Positions 1-11,210 of a DNA stretch of 64,000 nucleotides are shown here, piece after piece. The notes beneath the pieces were generated by a model, which was given only the letters and a program-made list of their open reading frames with translations, was not told where the DNA came from and did no database searches. Positions within the stretch are counted from its first letter, which is position 1. The number at the start of each line of letters is the position of its first letter. The DNA is from Luidia sarsii (taxonomy: Eukaryota; Echinodermata; Asteroidea; Paxillosida; Luidiidae). The translations under genes and the position numbers were made by a program. The stretch spans positions 9,753,202-9,817,201 of the forward strand of contig OX465111.1 in NCBI GenBank assembly GCA_949987565.1, read 5' to 3'.

Positions 1-1341
1 CCCCCCCCTCCTTCAACCCAAGATCAATCCAGAGCACCGGCAGTTGCTTTTAAGTTTGTCTTTGTGAGCACCGCCAGGACTTTAGGAGCCCTATCCTCGC
101 TCTACGCTCAGAGCTTGCGGTTGAAACTCTGGTCCTTGCCAATATGTAGTGCTTTGTGAGCAACGGCAAGGCTTTTCAAGCCGGCCCCATGCTCAGAGCT
201 TGCGGTTAATATAAAAATACACGACCAGATTCTCCTGCCAGAGACGTTGTACTGAAGCCATTTTCCAAATTAAACCATTTTTCTTGTTTTACCTTACCGT
301 ACCGGGTACCTCATAAAAAAAGTGTCCTAAATGTTCCAGAATGTTTCGTTTTTTATTGTTTGAAATATTGGAAGCCGAAAATCAGTGGGTAACGCAAAAT
401 CACTCTGTGCGGCCTCCGCCCAATTCGGTTGATATACCGGTACTCTCAAATCAAAGCTTGTTTTCTCCCACTTTAGGTGCTTTCACACAAGACGAAATCC
501 CCGGGAATTTCGGTCTGTCTATTCACAGAACCGAAGAAATCACCGTGGATAAGCTTTTCCCCGGGGAATTCTTACCCCAGCTTGGGGTATAGGGTAGAAG
601 GAGAAAACCCCGGGACGTCATTTCTTTTGCGAAGATAACTGCCAATTTGCGAATTTCAGAGGGAATTGATCAGGGGTGTGGGGAGAGTTGGGGGAGACAG
701 GGTTTTCAAGTCCAACGGATGAACCTCTCTTCGTGAACGATGCGCGAACGGTGCGCGAACGATCTGATAATTAGGGGCAACAATTTGCGACCTAAGGCCT
801 AAAAATGTAAGAAAAAACCCGTACGCCAGCGAGATACATGGTTGTTGTTGTTGTTGTTTTTTTTTTTTTGGTTTTTTTGGGGGGGCATGATCACATGGGC
901 AATTGCCGTTTGTGGAGCGGGAATTGAAACTTCAGTTAACCGAACCCCCCCTCCTTCAACCCAAGATCAATCCAGAGCACCGGCAGTTGCTTTTAAGTCT
1001 GTCTTTGTGAGCACCGCCAGGACTTTAGGAGCCCTATACTCGCTCCACGCTCAGAGCTTGCGGTTGAAATTCTGGTCCTTGCCAATGTGTAGTGCTTTGT
1101 GAGCAACACCAACACTGCGTTTACACTTGATCCCGCGAGGAGGATCAGATCCTGCGGTCACGGAGGATCTGATCCAGTGCCGCGTTTACACTGGATCCTG
1201 ATCCCGCGTTGATCGCGCGTGGAGCAGCGGAAGCGCTCTCCAAAGGTTATCCACATAAGTCAGTAGTCATGCGCAGTAGAACGTCAGCCCGGCCATGACG
1301 CGCGAAATCCGATGGACTCTTGCAACGGTACAACCTCTATG

Positions 1342-1432
1342 CATACATGTGTACATGTACATGTACATGTACATGTACATGTACTGTACATGTACTGTAC
1401 ATGTACTGCACACATGCACGTGCACACGTACA
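1342..1432. repeat. Palindromic (ACATGT)n microsatellite
   Basis: A run of GTACATGTAC units. The hexamer is its own reverse complement, so the same array reads on both strands. A second array sits at 1690-1803, and shorter ones recur at 15000, 27250-27380, 46350 and 61815-61860. Confidence 0.9.
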
Positions 1433-1689
1433 TTGTTGAACACCGCTGTGTTTCTGGTGGTACCGTCCAATTTCGTTAATATTTCCTCACTGGCCCAGAT
1501 ATCTAAAAATAACTTCAATTCTTCATCGGTCCACAGCCGTCCGCGCACTGTGTCCGTCGCCATTTTGCAGCTACCGTGCTGTATGCGGATACCAGTTTCT
1601 CACCCCCCCCCCCACCCACACGACCACACACACACGACCCTGTCTAGTATCGGTTACCAGCGTAAAGTTGGACAGATTGTTTGCCGAGT

Positions 1690-1803
1690 GTACAGTACAT
1701 GTACATGTACATGTACGTGTACGTGTACATTGTGTGTACATGTACATGTACATACGTACATGTACACTGTACAATGTACATGTATATGTACTGCACACGT
1801 ACA
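1690..1803. repeat. Palindromic (ACATGT)n microsatellite, second array
   Basis: Interrupted GTACATGTAC repeats in the interior of the GATC-rich MITE. They create spurious open frames of Tyr/Met/Thr/Cys on both strands. Confidence 0.9.
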
Positions 1804-2545
1804 CGCAAGATGCTCGTTTTCGCGCATTTTTCCAGGCATGGGCCGGATGTGGTCGCTGAAAACCGCAGGATCAGATCCCGCGTTGCGTTTACACTTGCAT
1901 GTTGATCCCGCACGCGGGATCAGACCCGGATCTGATCCTTCCCGAGAGGTGGATCAGATCCCGGGATCTGATCCTGATCGCGCGAGCGTTTACACTTGCG
2001 TTGATCGCCCTTTGATCGCCCTCGCGGGATCTGATCCTCCTCGCGGGATCCAGTGTAAACGCAGTCCAAGGCTTTTCAAGCCGGCCCCATGCACAGAGCT
2101 TGTGGTTAATATAAAAATACACAACCAGATTCTCCTGCCAGAGACATTGTACTGAAGCCATTTTCCAAATTAAACCAATTTTTCTTGTTTTACCTTACCG
2201 TACCGGGTACCTCATAAAAAAAGTGTCCTAAATGTTCCAGAATGTTTCGTTTTTTATTGTTTGAAATATTGAAAGCTGAAAATCAGTGCATGGGTAATGC
2301 AAAATCACTCTGTGCGGCCTCCGCCAAATTCGGATGATATACCCTCAAATCGAAGCTTGTTTTCTCCCACTTTAGCCTTTAGGGGCTTTCACACAAGAAC
2401 TGTCTGTCAACTGTGTCTTGTTTTCATTGATTAATTTTGTGTACTTTCCTGAAATAAAATAAAAATTGGGACGTTACCCACCCTTATTTTTTTTTTTAAT
2501 TAAGATTTCAGGAAGGTTCTATGAAGTTTCTTTGAAGGTTATTTA

Positions 2546-3849
2546 CCGTAAAATCCTGGGTATAATGCGCACTTTTTTTCACCGCGGTAGAGATCAAAAG
2601 TTGGGGGTGCGCATTATACACAGGTACAAGGATGTCCTGCCAGTATTGGTTTCAGTCATCAGACAGAAGCGGACCTTACATTGTATAACATTTTAACAAT
2701 GGGGCTGTCAATCATTGTCCCCATTGCAAACTCTCCTGGGTTTTTTTCCCCCACGAGGTTACTTGGGCTCAAACTGATTTTCTTTTACATGTATTGGTGA
2801 TCAACCTTCCCATTTTTTTTTAAACGAAACAATTGGAGGCATATCTGTGAAGCCACTGTGGATGTGCATTTTGTTAAGTCTGGACACTTTTTATGGAAAC
2901 TGATGTATTGTTACATTGTATCACTTTTTTTTTTAAATTGGAGCTGTTGACCATCCTCCCCAATGCAAACTCTCCCGGTTTTTCCCCACTGCGAGGGACG
3001 TAACTTGGGCTCAAAATTAAAACAAATGTTTTTAATCAGAGGGCGATCATCCTTCCCGCTGTGAGATTTTCAAGTTTTCCGTGCTTGGTTTTTCCCACGG
3101 CGAGGGAACTTGGGCTAAAATGGAGGTTTTTATTCTGAGAGCGATCATCCTTCCCGCTGTGGAAATTCAAGTTTTCCGGGCTTGGTTTTTTCCATGGCGA
3201 GGTATCTTGGGCTAAAATGGATGTTTTTATTCGGAGAGCGATCATCCTTCCCGCTGTGGAAATTTCGAATTTTCCGTGCTTGGTTTTTCCCATGGCGAGG
3301 TAACTTGGGCTCAAATTGATGTTTTTAATCGGAGAGCGATCATCCTTCACACTGTGGGATTTTCAAGTTTTCCGTGTTTGATTTTTCCCACAGCGAGGTA
3401 ACTTGGGCTCAAATGGATGTTTTCATTGGGAGGGCGATCATCCCTTCCCACTGTGGAGGATTTTTTTCAGTAAATAGACATACTTTTTTTTTAAGGGAAG
3501 CCGACCTTACATTGTATCATATTTCAACAATGGAGCTTTCATTCATCGTCCCCACCGCAAACTCTCCCGGGTCATGGCAAGGTACTTGGGCTCAAATGAA
3601 TTTTTTTATTTGGAGGGTGAGGATCCTCCCCACTGTATGCTCTCTTCTCTTTTTTTTCGCCTGGGCCAGGCTCGAAATAATGGACTTTTTTATTCGGAGG
3701 GTGATCATCCTTCCCACTGTGGGATGGAAACAACTTTACAATGGACTCTGCAATCCATGCCACAGATTTTTTTTTTCTTCCTCTCAGTGAAAGCGAAAAT
3801 TGGGGGTGCGCATTATACACGGGTGCGCATTATACACGGTATTTTACGG
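2546..3849. mobile_element. MITE with CCGTAAAAT termini, nested in E1
   Basis: The ends are inverted: CCGTAAAAT...TATAATGCGCA on the left and TGCGCATTATACACGG...ATTTTACGG on the right. TA dinucleotides lie outside at 2544-2545 and 3850-3851. E1 copy 2 has the uninterrupted site (58965-58980, reverse orientation), so insertion borders and a TA target duplication can be read directly. The interior is mostly a degenerate 98-bp tandem repeat. Related diverged fragments are seen near 33180-33245 and 35105-35215. Confidence 0.8.
2950..3480. repeat. About 98-bp minisatellite inside the MITE
   Basis: The phrase gcgatcatccttcccgctgtg recurs near 3043, 3140, 3238, 3336 and 3432. Each copy is followed by a TTTTCCGTGCTTGGTTTTTCCC-type segment and AACTTGGGCTC. 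More decayed copies continue to about 3720. A single related unit lies at 5707-5805 and, inverted, at 56815-56915 in E1 copy 2. Confidence 0.8.
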
Positions 3850-6121
3850 TACACAAGTACGGTATGCACAGAAATAAACTTTCATACAAATTACAAAATG
3901 TGTAGGCCGACCACATGAAAGACATTTCATTTTCGAAAAAGTTTGATACTGCCGGTAGTTGATGTACCCATTTAATCATCAAGATTGGTAGACGATACTA
4001 GCAGTAGGAACGCTTCGCAGCTCCCATTTTGTGGCAATAACAAGTAATGCTTTCATGCCATCTAGGCAATCCTCAGTGGCGGTAGTGATTTTTGCAAATC
4101 AGTTTCTCTCTTTGTGCGGTACCAGTATGGAAAATCTGTTAGGGTGACCGGGCTGCACTAATTTAGGGGGTGATTATTCCTCAAGTAAGGAGAGCAAGCA
4201 GGGAGTCCAGCGTATAATCTGATTCCTTGAAAGAAACCAAACTCGACTGGGACGGGGGTTCTTTTGGGCATTTGGCCCGGGTGATAATTCCCGTCGGTTG
4301 TTATTTGGAAGGGTGGGTTGGGAAATACACGTATTCCAGAGTTCTTCATTGCGTGGGATGTGCCGCCATTGTTTGGCAACTACTCTCCGGAAATCGCGGT
4401 GGTTAATCACCAGATTATGGGTGGTGCTGACCACCAGAGGTGTTTGCACTAGAGGTGTTTGTTAGTTCATATTAAGCTCCCGCTCCGGAGTCCACACAGA
4501 GGGATTTTGCAATACCCAATGTTTTTCAGCTTCCAAGATTTTGAACAATAAAAGACGAAAACGTTTGAAAAAATCTGGAATATATAGGACACACGTTTCT
4601 TATGAGGTAATGTAAAGAAAAAAATGTTTTATTGGAAACTGGCTTCAGCACGATGTCTCGGGCGGGAGACAGTCTTTTCATGTATTTTTGCACTGTGCTG
4701 TGAGTTAGAGCTCTAAGGCCGGCTTGAAAAGCCTTGGCGGTGCTCACACAGCACTACCTTGACAAGGATCGAGTTACAACCGCAAGCTCTGAGTGTGGAT
4801 AGGGCTACTATTAAAGCCCAGTGCTTACAAAGACACAGGATTGATCTTTGGTTGATAGGGGGGGGGGGTTCGGTTAACTGAAGTTTCAATTCCCGCTCAA
4901 CAAACAGCAATATTGCCCATGTGACCAGTACCCCCCCCCCCCCCAAGAAAAAAACAACTATGGAAGAAGGCTGGCAATATTATCCATTCGGATATTCAAG
5001 ATAATTCGTTTCGAATAGTTTCGTTAGTTTCTGAACATTTACATGACTGTAATCCCCAATGTCGGCTGGACAGGAAATGAAGATCACTGTGATTCAAGAG
5101 CGTTTGACACCGGAGAGCTTGCTATTAATATTTTTAAGGGAGTCTGGCTAAGTTTCGCAGGAACAAGACTTTTCGAAGGCTTTTTTCTAGAATTTCAATT
5201 AAATAAAATGCTCACAAACATACAACCTTGTTGGTCTGCAGAACACAGCAATTCTTGAATGCAAACTTAGCGAACAGGCCCCAGCTACAGTGCTGTACTA
5301 TTACTGTCATTTTACTTCGGGGCAAAAGCCAGATAACCTTATTGCTTATTGCGCGAGATGAAGTCTATCATGCATTAGATACGCTGCACTTTTAACCTTG
5401 CACTTGGTATTGTTTAGATTCATAATGATTTCCGCTTAGGGCATGATCAGGGTTTTTCTTGAGTGGCCAGCCAGGCCACCTCAGTAAATTTCCAAGCCAA
5501 AACAATGGTGGCCCGGATGGTGAACATTTACATGCATAGGTATATTTCTATGTTAGGGTTAAAAACTCCACAAACTTGTATGCTCTAACATGATAACTAT
5601 AGAGTAGGTGGTAAATTAACTAAATAAATTGCATATAAACTTGAGACTGAATATAAAATATAATTTGTTCGTTGCATATATCATCATTTTCTATCAACTT
5701 TCAAAATATGACCGATTTAAAGTGGGAAGGATGATCACCCTCCAAGTAAAACAAAACCCATTTGAACCCAAGTTACCTCAACGTGGTGGAAAAAGCAAGG
5801 AGAGCCTGCAGTAGGATGATTGACAGCTCTATTGTTAAAACGTGATACAACGTTTAAGGCGGCTCCTGTGTAGACGTCTTTCCCAAATTCTGGCGTTGTT
5901 TTTAGAATAGGACTACTTGGGACATGCGAGAGAGTTGTTCAACTAAGCCTTCATTGGGCCTATTTGATAATATTGATAATAAATTTCCTTTATAATTCGG
6001 TTTTTGGTCGCTTGTCGACCGAAGACCCACTTTGGGAACGGGGAAGGGAGAATGACCGTCTGAACAAGGGCGTTGTTATGCGTGCCGTACGCGCTGAGTA
6101 TTCTGACGGATCTCTCCGTAC

Positions 6122-6553
6122 TCCCCCAACGCCAGGTCTGCACTGCAGACGGCACACGCTGGTGGAACCAGCGACACCCCCAACTGAGCAACTTCAAGCC
6201 CAGCTATTCCCCCAACGCCAGGTCTGCACTGCAGACGGCACACGCTGGTGGAACCAGCGACACCCCCAACTGAGCAACTTCAAGCCCAGCTATTCCCCCA
6301 ACGCCAGGTCTGCACTGTAGACGGCACACGCTGGTGGAACCAGCGACACCCCCAACTGAGCAACTTCAAGCCCAGCTATTCCCCCAACGCCTGGTCTGCA
6401 CTGCAGATGGCACACGCTGGTGGAACCAGCGACACCCCCAACTGAGCAACTTCAAGCCCAGCTATTCCCCCAACGCCAGGTCTGCACTGCAGACGGCACA
6501 CGCCGGTGGAACCAGCGACACCCCCAACTGAGCAACTCTGGCCCAGCTATCCC
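6122..6553. repeat. 86-bp minisatellite, five copies
   Basis: The segment starting gccaggtctgcactgcag begins at 6131, 6217, 6303, 6389 and 6475, exactly 86 bp apart, with only scattered substitutions. Because 86 is not a multiple of three, the apparent 60-aa frames shift from copy to copy and are not genes. The array is absent from E1 copy 2, which has unrelated sequence at this point. Confidence 0.9.
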
Positions 6554-6950
6554 CCAATGCCCACATCCACGACCGACGATGCGGACGAGCCCCACCCCCA
6601 ACTGAGCAACTCTGGCCCAGCTATCCCCCAATGCCCACATCCACGACCGACGAAGCGGACGAGCCCCAACCCCAACTGAGCAACTCTGGCCCAGCTATCC
6701 CCCAATGCCCACATCCACGACCGACGAAGCGGACGAGCCCCACCCCCAACTGAGCAACTCTGGCCCAGCTATCCCCCAATGCCCACATCCACGACCGACG
6801 AAGCGGACGAGCCCCACCCCCAACTGAGCAACTCTGGCCCAGCTATCCCCCAATGCCCACATCAAAGCGGACGAGCCCCACCCCCAACTGAGCAACTCTG
6901 GCCCAGCTATCCCCCAATGCCCACATCCACGACCGTCGAAACGGACGAGC
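6527..6950. repeat. 74-bp minisatellite, about five to six copies
   Basis: The phrase actgagcaactctggcccag starts at 6527, 6601, 6675, 6749 and 6823 (period 74), then 6887 in a shortened unit. It shares the ACTGAGCAACT...GCCCAGCTAT core with the adjacent 86-bp array, so one array probably seeded the other. Confidence 0.9.
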
Positions 6951-7479
6951 CCCAAGCCCAACTGAGCCTCGACAGACCGGTACTGCACCTTTGTACCGCA
7001 TACCAAATGTACGTCAATGGCTGCAAATCTTTTGCGGACGTGTCAGAAATCACAAGAGGCAATCATCCAATCATTTTTTTACGAGTGGTATGGCCATTGT
7101 TGGCGTACGGGTTTTTCCCGTACATTTTTAAGCCTTAGGTCGCAAATTGTTGTGCCTTCTTCGCAGATCGTTCACGCATCGTTGAAAAGCCTTGCCGTTG
7201 CTCACAAAGCACTACACATTGGCAAGGACCAGAGTTTCAACCGCAAGCTCTGACCGTGGAGCAAGTGGTGGTGCTCATAAAGACAAACTTAAAAGCAACT
7301 GCCGGTGCTCTGGATTGATCTTGGGTTGAAGGAGGGGGGGGGGTTTCGATTAACTGAAGTTTCCATTCCCGCTCCACAAACGGCAATTGCCCATGTGATC
7401 ATTCGCCGACCCCCCCAACCCCCCCCCCAAAAAAAACCAAAAAAAAAACAACCATGTACAGTATCTCGTAGGCCTTTTA

Positions 7480-8249
7480 GGCCTTAGGTCGCAAATTGTG
7501 CTATCTTCTCAGATCGCTCGCGCATCGTTCGCGCATCGTTCGCGAAGAGAGATTCGTACGTTGGAACTGTAAACCCTGTCTCCCCCTACTCTCCCCACAC
7601 CCCTGATCGATTGCCTCTGAAAATCGGTTCGGTTAACTGAATTTTCTATTCCCGCTCCTCAAACGGCAATTGCCCATGTGATCATGCCCCCCTAAGAAAA
7701 AAACAACAATTTTTCTCGTTGGCGTACATTTTTTTCCCCAGTACATTTAGGCCTTAGGTCGCAAATTGTTGTGCTTTCTTCGCAGATTGTTCGCGCATCA
7801 TTCGCAAAGAGACGTTCTTACGTTGGACTTTTAAACCCTGTCTCCCCCAACTCTCTCCCCACCCCCGATTGATTGCCGCTGAAATTTGCGAATCGGCAGT
7901 AATCTTCCCGAAAGAAATTACGTCCAGGACCGGTAGTTTCTCCTTTGATGGATGGCTGCTGGATTTTGCGAATCTTCGCAAAGGAAATGACCCCCGGACC
8001 AGTACGGTGTAGTTTCTCCCTCGGTTTATGGTCACTGGTCTTCGCGAGTCTTCGCGGAGAAGACGACTCCCCGGACTGGTAATTATTTTCTCCTCGGACC
8101 TATGGCCGCTTCAGTTGCGAATGGTTGGTTCTCTTCGCGAAGGAAAAGACTCCCCGGACTGGTAAGTATAAGAAATTGCGGACGTCTTCGCGAAGAATCA
8201 TTTGCACCAAATTGGTCGCGAATGGTGATAATAATTTCGATCAGTACTG
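7480..8249. repeat. Right terminal repeat of E1 copy 1
   Basis: This segment is rich in TTCGCGAAGA-like motifs and closely matches 59760-60201 in the same orientation. Its reverse complement matches 55498-55830. It ends CAGTACTG|TA, as does the right end of copy 2. Confidence 0.75.
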
Positions 8250-9042
8250 TACATTTAGAGTTACACTTGGAAGGTTCCATGCTGGATCGGGGGTGAAGGA
8301 ACCAAAGAGGGGACCTCAGGAAAATACTTAATGACAATCACCACATTCTCCACACCCCAGACCGTATGGCCAGTGCTGTTCTGAACACCCCATTCCTGGC
8401 ATACATACAGACGTTTTTGCAATCTACGAGATTTGATCGTTTGTGCTGAGGTCTCCTATTAGGATCCTTCAATAGAAGAGCGAAAACCTACAAAACAAAA
8501 TGAGGGCGCGTATCGACAGAATAAAAGCTTGACAAGAATTGTTGATAGCGTATTGGGCCGATATGCTATATCTGATGCCTGGCTAGAACACTGGTAGTCA
8601 ATGGAATGTAGTACAACTGTGCATGAGTACAGTGTATCCAAGCAGCCCCTGTACTGACATGACTGATAGCCTTTCACCACAGCCTAGCCTCCACTTCACG
8701 CAGTTAAATATTGGATGTGGTCTGCCTCAACTGAGCATACAGATTGCGATGAAGATAGTGGGTGGATTGTCATTGCCTGTCTTATGACCGTTGGGACATG
8801 GCAATGTGCTGTACCTATGATCAATCCCTCGCAATCCCTCGAGCACAATCCCTCGAGCACAATCCCTCGAGCGCAATCCCTCAATCATCCACAGTATAAG
8901 TCCCATAATAGCACCACTATTGAGGTTCTGGCAATTCATGTGGCAATTTGCGTCAAAACAGGTCTTTATCATACTTCATATTGCTTTGTTGTAGTCCAAA
9001 AAGAGTCTATATTTAAGAGGTTCTGGAGTGAAAAATGTTAAA
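8250..9042. other. Unassigned sequence with short minisatellite
   Basis: No exon with convincing borders or family resemblance was found. A small 14-bp repeat built on caatccctcgag (containing the CTCGAG palindrome) occupies about 8823-8882. The next esterase exon would be expected on the minus strand left of 9288 but was not recognised here. Confidence 0.6.
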
Positions 9043-9180
9043 ATGCTGATAACTTTTGCTGATAACCTTGGCTTCATTGATGCAGAGGAGTTACCAGTGC
9101 TGTATGTTGATAATGAGTTGGGGTTGGAACCCGTACCAGTTGATGATGCACATGTAGTCCGTGGTGAACGAGTCAAATGA
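9043..9180 (+). pseudogene. Possible C-terminal scrap of a Harbinger-type transposase
   Basis: A 45-codon frame ends PVDDAHVVRGERVK before a stop. An acidic tail followed by a V-R-x-x-x-V/L pattern is reminiscent of HARBI1-like transposase ends, and a Harbinger-like N-terminal fragment exists at 48.8 kb. The resemblance is weak and could be chance. Confidence 0.2.
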
Positions 9181-9287
9181 AGATGGCTGACTTTTCAAAG
9201 ACTCCCTTCCAGAAATGGGCTCTGTGCCTAACTGATAATGGGTATGGGCCTATGGGAACTTAGTGAGTTTTTAATTTTCTTAAATAC

Positions 9288-9433
9288 CTGATATTGCATT
9301 GGATCCTATCTTCTCTTGCACCTGACCAAGAAGTCTTTGTCCAAGTATTTCAATCAGTCGGGACACTGTCTGTGGATACTTTCTTTTGATTAGATCCAGC
9401 ATTCCAGATGGTAGCTTAGCAAGTTCAGTGTCT
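9288..9433 (-). CDS. PNPLA6: Neuropathy target esterase-like exon: end of cNMP-binding-like domain 3
   Basis: Most downstream exon seen in the window. Read on the minus strand from acceptor cccag (9434-9435) to donor gtattt (9286-9287), it encodes [20 protein letters not shown] followed by [20 protein letters not shown]. This strongly resembles the end of the third cyclic-nucleotide-binding-like domain of PNPLA6/PNPLA7. Its first base completes the Arg codon split by the upstream exon (AG|A), and it ends in phase 1. Family members are endoplasmic-reticulum phospholipases/lysophospholipases acting on phosphatidylcholine through a C-terminal patatin domain. That domain is not visible in the window. 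The intron before this exon is about 27 kb and is filled with retroelements. Single-copy invertebrate orthologues are co-orthologous to PNPLA6 and PNPLA7, so the symbol is nominal. Confidence 0.9.
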
Positions 9434-9811
9434 CTGGGTAAATAAATAATTGAAAAGATAACCTGCTCATTAAAATACAAAAGAGAATACCTGAACTTGA
9501 TTTGGACCCATGTCAGTGGTTCAATGTACAGTACCAGCAGTCTACCACCTGAACCCTTATGTGGGGGGCCTCCCAAATAGTTAACGATCTTTGCTGGGTT
9601 AGGGTGCCAATCAAAAGCAATTATTCATTCAGTCTTGTAAATCTCCAGGGCTTACATACCTATATTAATTAGGATGAAAACAAGCAAATAATTGTAAACA
9701 GGCTACAGCAGTTAAGTAATATACGAATGACTATTTGTGAGGCCCCTATGTAAATGCTGGATAGTTCAGTCAGTTTTCTCTACCATTTTTTAAAATGTTC
9801 CTTTTCTTTAA

Positions 9812-10332
9812 AGGTACATGTATATATATAGAAATAGGATTTGAAAGAGAGCTAAAAACTCTTCTTAGGTAATGTTCACAATATAATCAACCCAGGATTG
9901 ATTTTAAAACAAATTTTTAGCGCGTAATTTAGCCCCAAAACGTTGAAAAAAGTCCATGTTCGACCCACCTCCCAAAATTCCCCCTTTGACCATGTGACGT
10001 CACATACGGACCAAAAGCAGCCGAGTGCAGCGATCGAAATGCTGAGACGATAAAGTACACTACTGCGCATATGACAGCGCAGTGTTTACAGCTGATAGAC
10101 AATAGAGATATGCTGAGCTGGTGCAAAGTTCACTACCTCAATGACGACTACGCCGACCGTAGTCAACTGTAGTACGTTCGTCTCCAAAGTGGGGCACACA
10201 AATTTAGGACAAAAATATAGCGTTATTTTTTGCTAAATTAATCATTTTTGGTTGCAAAAAGGATAGACACGTTTGGTTTTATAACAATACCGATTTATTT
10301 AACCCCAAGTTAATTTTGATTTCTGTATACCT
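9812..10332. mobile_element. 521-bp MITE flanked by TTAA
   Basis: TTAA at 9808-9811 and 10333-10336 flanks inverted ends AGGTACAT... and ...GTATACCT. The interior is non-coding and includes a tgacgtcac palindrome near 9997. The TTAA flank and AGG start match the Kolobok-like elements elsewhere in this window, so a non-autonomous member of that group is likely; piggyBac-type TTAA elements are an alternative. Confidence 0.6.
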
Positions 10333-10699
10333 TTAATGACAGAACCCGTTATTGAAATATTCCTGACTAAACTCATTAATTACATGTTTCTGTAGAAGGG
10401 ACTGGATTTTGGAATTCTTTTACTGAAATATTATCTGCAATTGTGTTGCAAGTTATGATCCCTACAATTTTTACACAGATGTCCTAAAATGGACTTAGGG
10501 TTGGAGAATCAGGGAAACTAAAAGTAGGTGTTGATGCCTACACATTTAAGGATCCTGTGTGACAACCCAGTATACACTTGAGAAACCTTTTGGGAGACCA
10601 TGATATGATTCAACTGCCTGTTGTCAGTCTGTTGGCAATAGTAAATTCTAAGCTGGCGCCTTTACATCAAATGATTTTCTAGAGATAAATGCGACAACT

Positions 10700-11160
10700 C
10701 ATCCCATCTTGACTATAGGCCTCATGACAACCTTCCCAGGGATGAACGTCTGGTTCTTAATACTTTTACGTTCACCTGGTGACATCATTATAAAGCCAAC
10801 ATATAAAGGGTCGGTCTTAGTAATCATGGATTGCCAAAAATACCTTGATGAAGCCAATCGCCAACTGAAAAATCCCCAGAACTACAAATGTCTGGACTCT
10901 AACCAAACTGGTATATTTTTTCATAACAAATACAGGAAGTTTTGGATAAGATCTTGAGATCAACTGAGCAAAAATGCTAGCAACTCTACCATCAATTGTA
11001 GAACTGCCAGATTCTACCTTCTCCTTACCATTCTTGAGGCTAACAATTCAGGCAGACACTTCTTCTTGGGCAATGGTTCACCCACAGAACACATACATCT
11101 ATTAATTAACTCCTTTATTAGGCCCTTGGTTCCCTTTATTCCCTCACATACACTGTACAT
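10700..11160 (+). pseudogene. Penelope-like element reverse transcriptase fragment
   Basis: Two blocks in one reading frame, separated by a TGA at 10955, resemble the N-terminal RT region of Penelope-like elements. The first is PGDIIIKPTYKGSVLVIMD with YLDEANRQL (the usual 'I-KPADKGG..VVMD' block). The second runs from 11039 and holds GNGSPTEHIHLLINSFIRPL, the family's 'SPTE.IS..ID..L.PLV...PS.I' block. The catalytic RT core and GIY-YIG endonuclease are absent, so this is a 5'-side remnant. It lies antisense to the host gene within its largest intron. Confidence 0.75.
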
Positions 11161-11163
11161 ACA

Positions 11164-11164
<1 letters not shown>

Positions 11165-11197
<33 letters not shown>

Positions 11198-11210
11198 ACA
11201 TATATACATA
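11165..11210. repeat. (TA)n microsatellite
   Basis: tatata/tgtata run. Downstream, 11213-11310 holds three GGGGGCTATTT-type repeats that also occur at 15465-15500. Confidence 0.9.

Larger units (their letters stand above)
1114..2065. mobile_element. GATC-rich MITE nested in E1
   Basis: The ends are inverted repeats: ACTGCGTTTACACT on the left and its complement at 2052-2065, followed inward by several copies of GGATCAGATCC-like motifs and Cs/Gs of the form GATCCCGCG. The interior holds palindromic ACATGT microsatellites. Paralogous E1 sequence without it (56130-56155) reads straight through as gagcaacgccaaggc, which supports insertion into a CCAA-containing site. The 286-codon reading frame across it is built of microsatellite and is not taken as a gene. 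Confidence 0.75.
1..8249. mobile_element. Large TIR DNA element E1, copy 1 (left end outside window)
   Basis: Long blocks are shared, in opposite orientation, with 56.1-59.7 kb (for example 4150-4930 against 57690-58500, and 5040-5820 against 56810-57600). The right end, 7480-8249, matches the right terminal arm of the second copy and ends ...CGATCAGTACTG followed by TA. No transposase was recognised, so this looks non-autonomous. It carries nested MITEs (1114-2065, 2546-3849) and minisatellites, and its left part repeats itself (1-330 resembles 942-1115 plus 2067-2240). Tc1/mariner-like TA flanks with CAG-type termini are suggested, but the superfamily is not established. Confidence 0.7.

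Noticed and set aside
1295..2155. 286-codon frame rich in Cys, Thr, Tyr and Val
   Set aside because: Composed of palindromic microsatellite and MITE ends, with equally long frames on the opposite strand.
8459..8972. Next downstream esterase exon
   Set aside because: Minus-strand frames here do not resemble the segment following domain 3 (the NPASNLATV-type block) and no phase-compatible acceptor was found.
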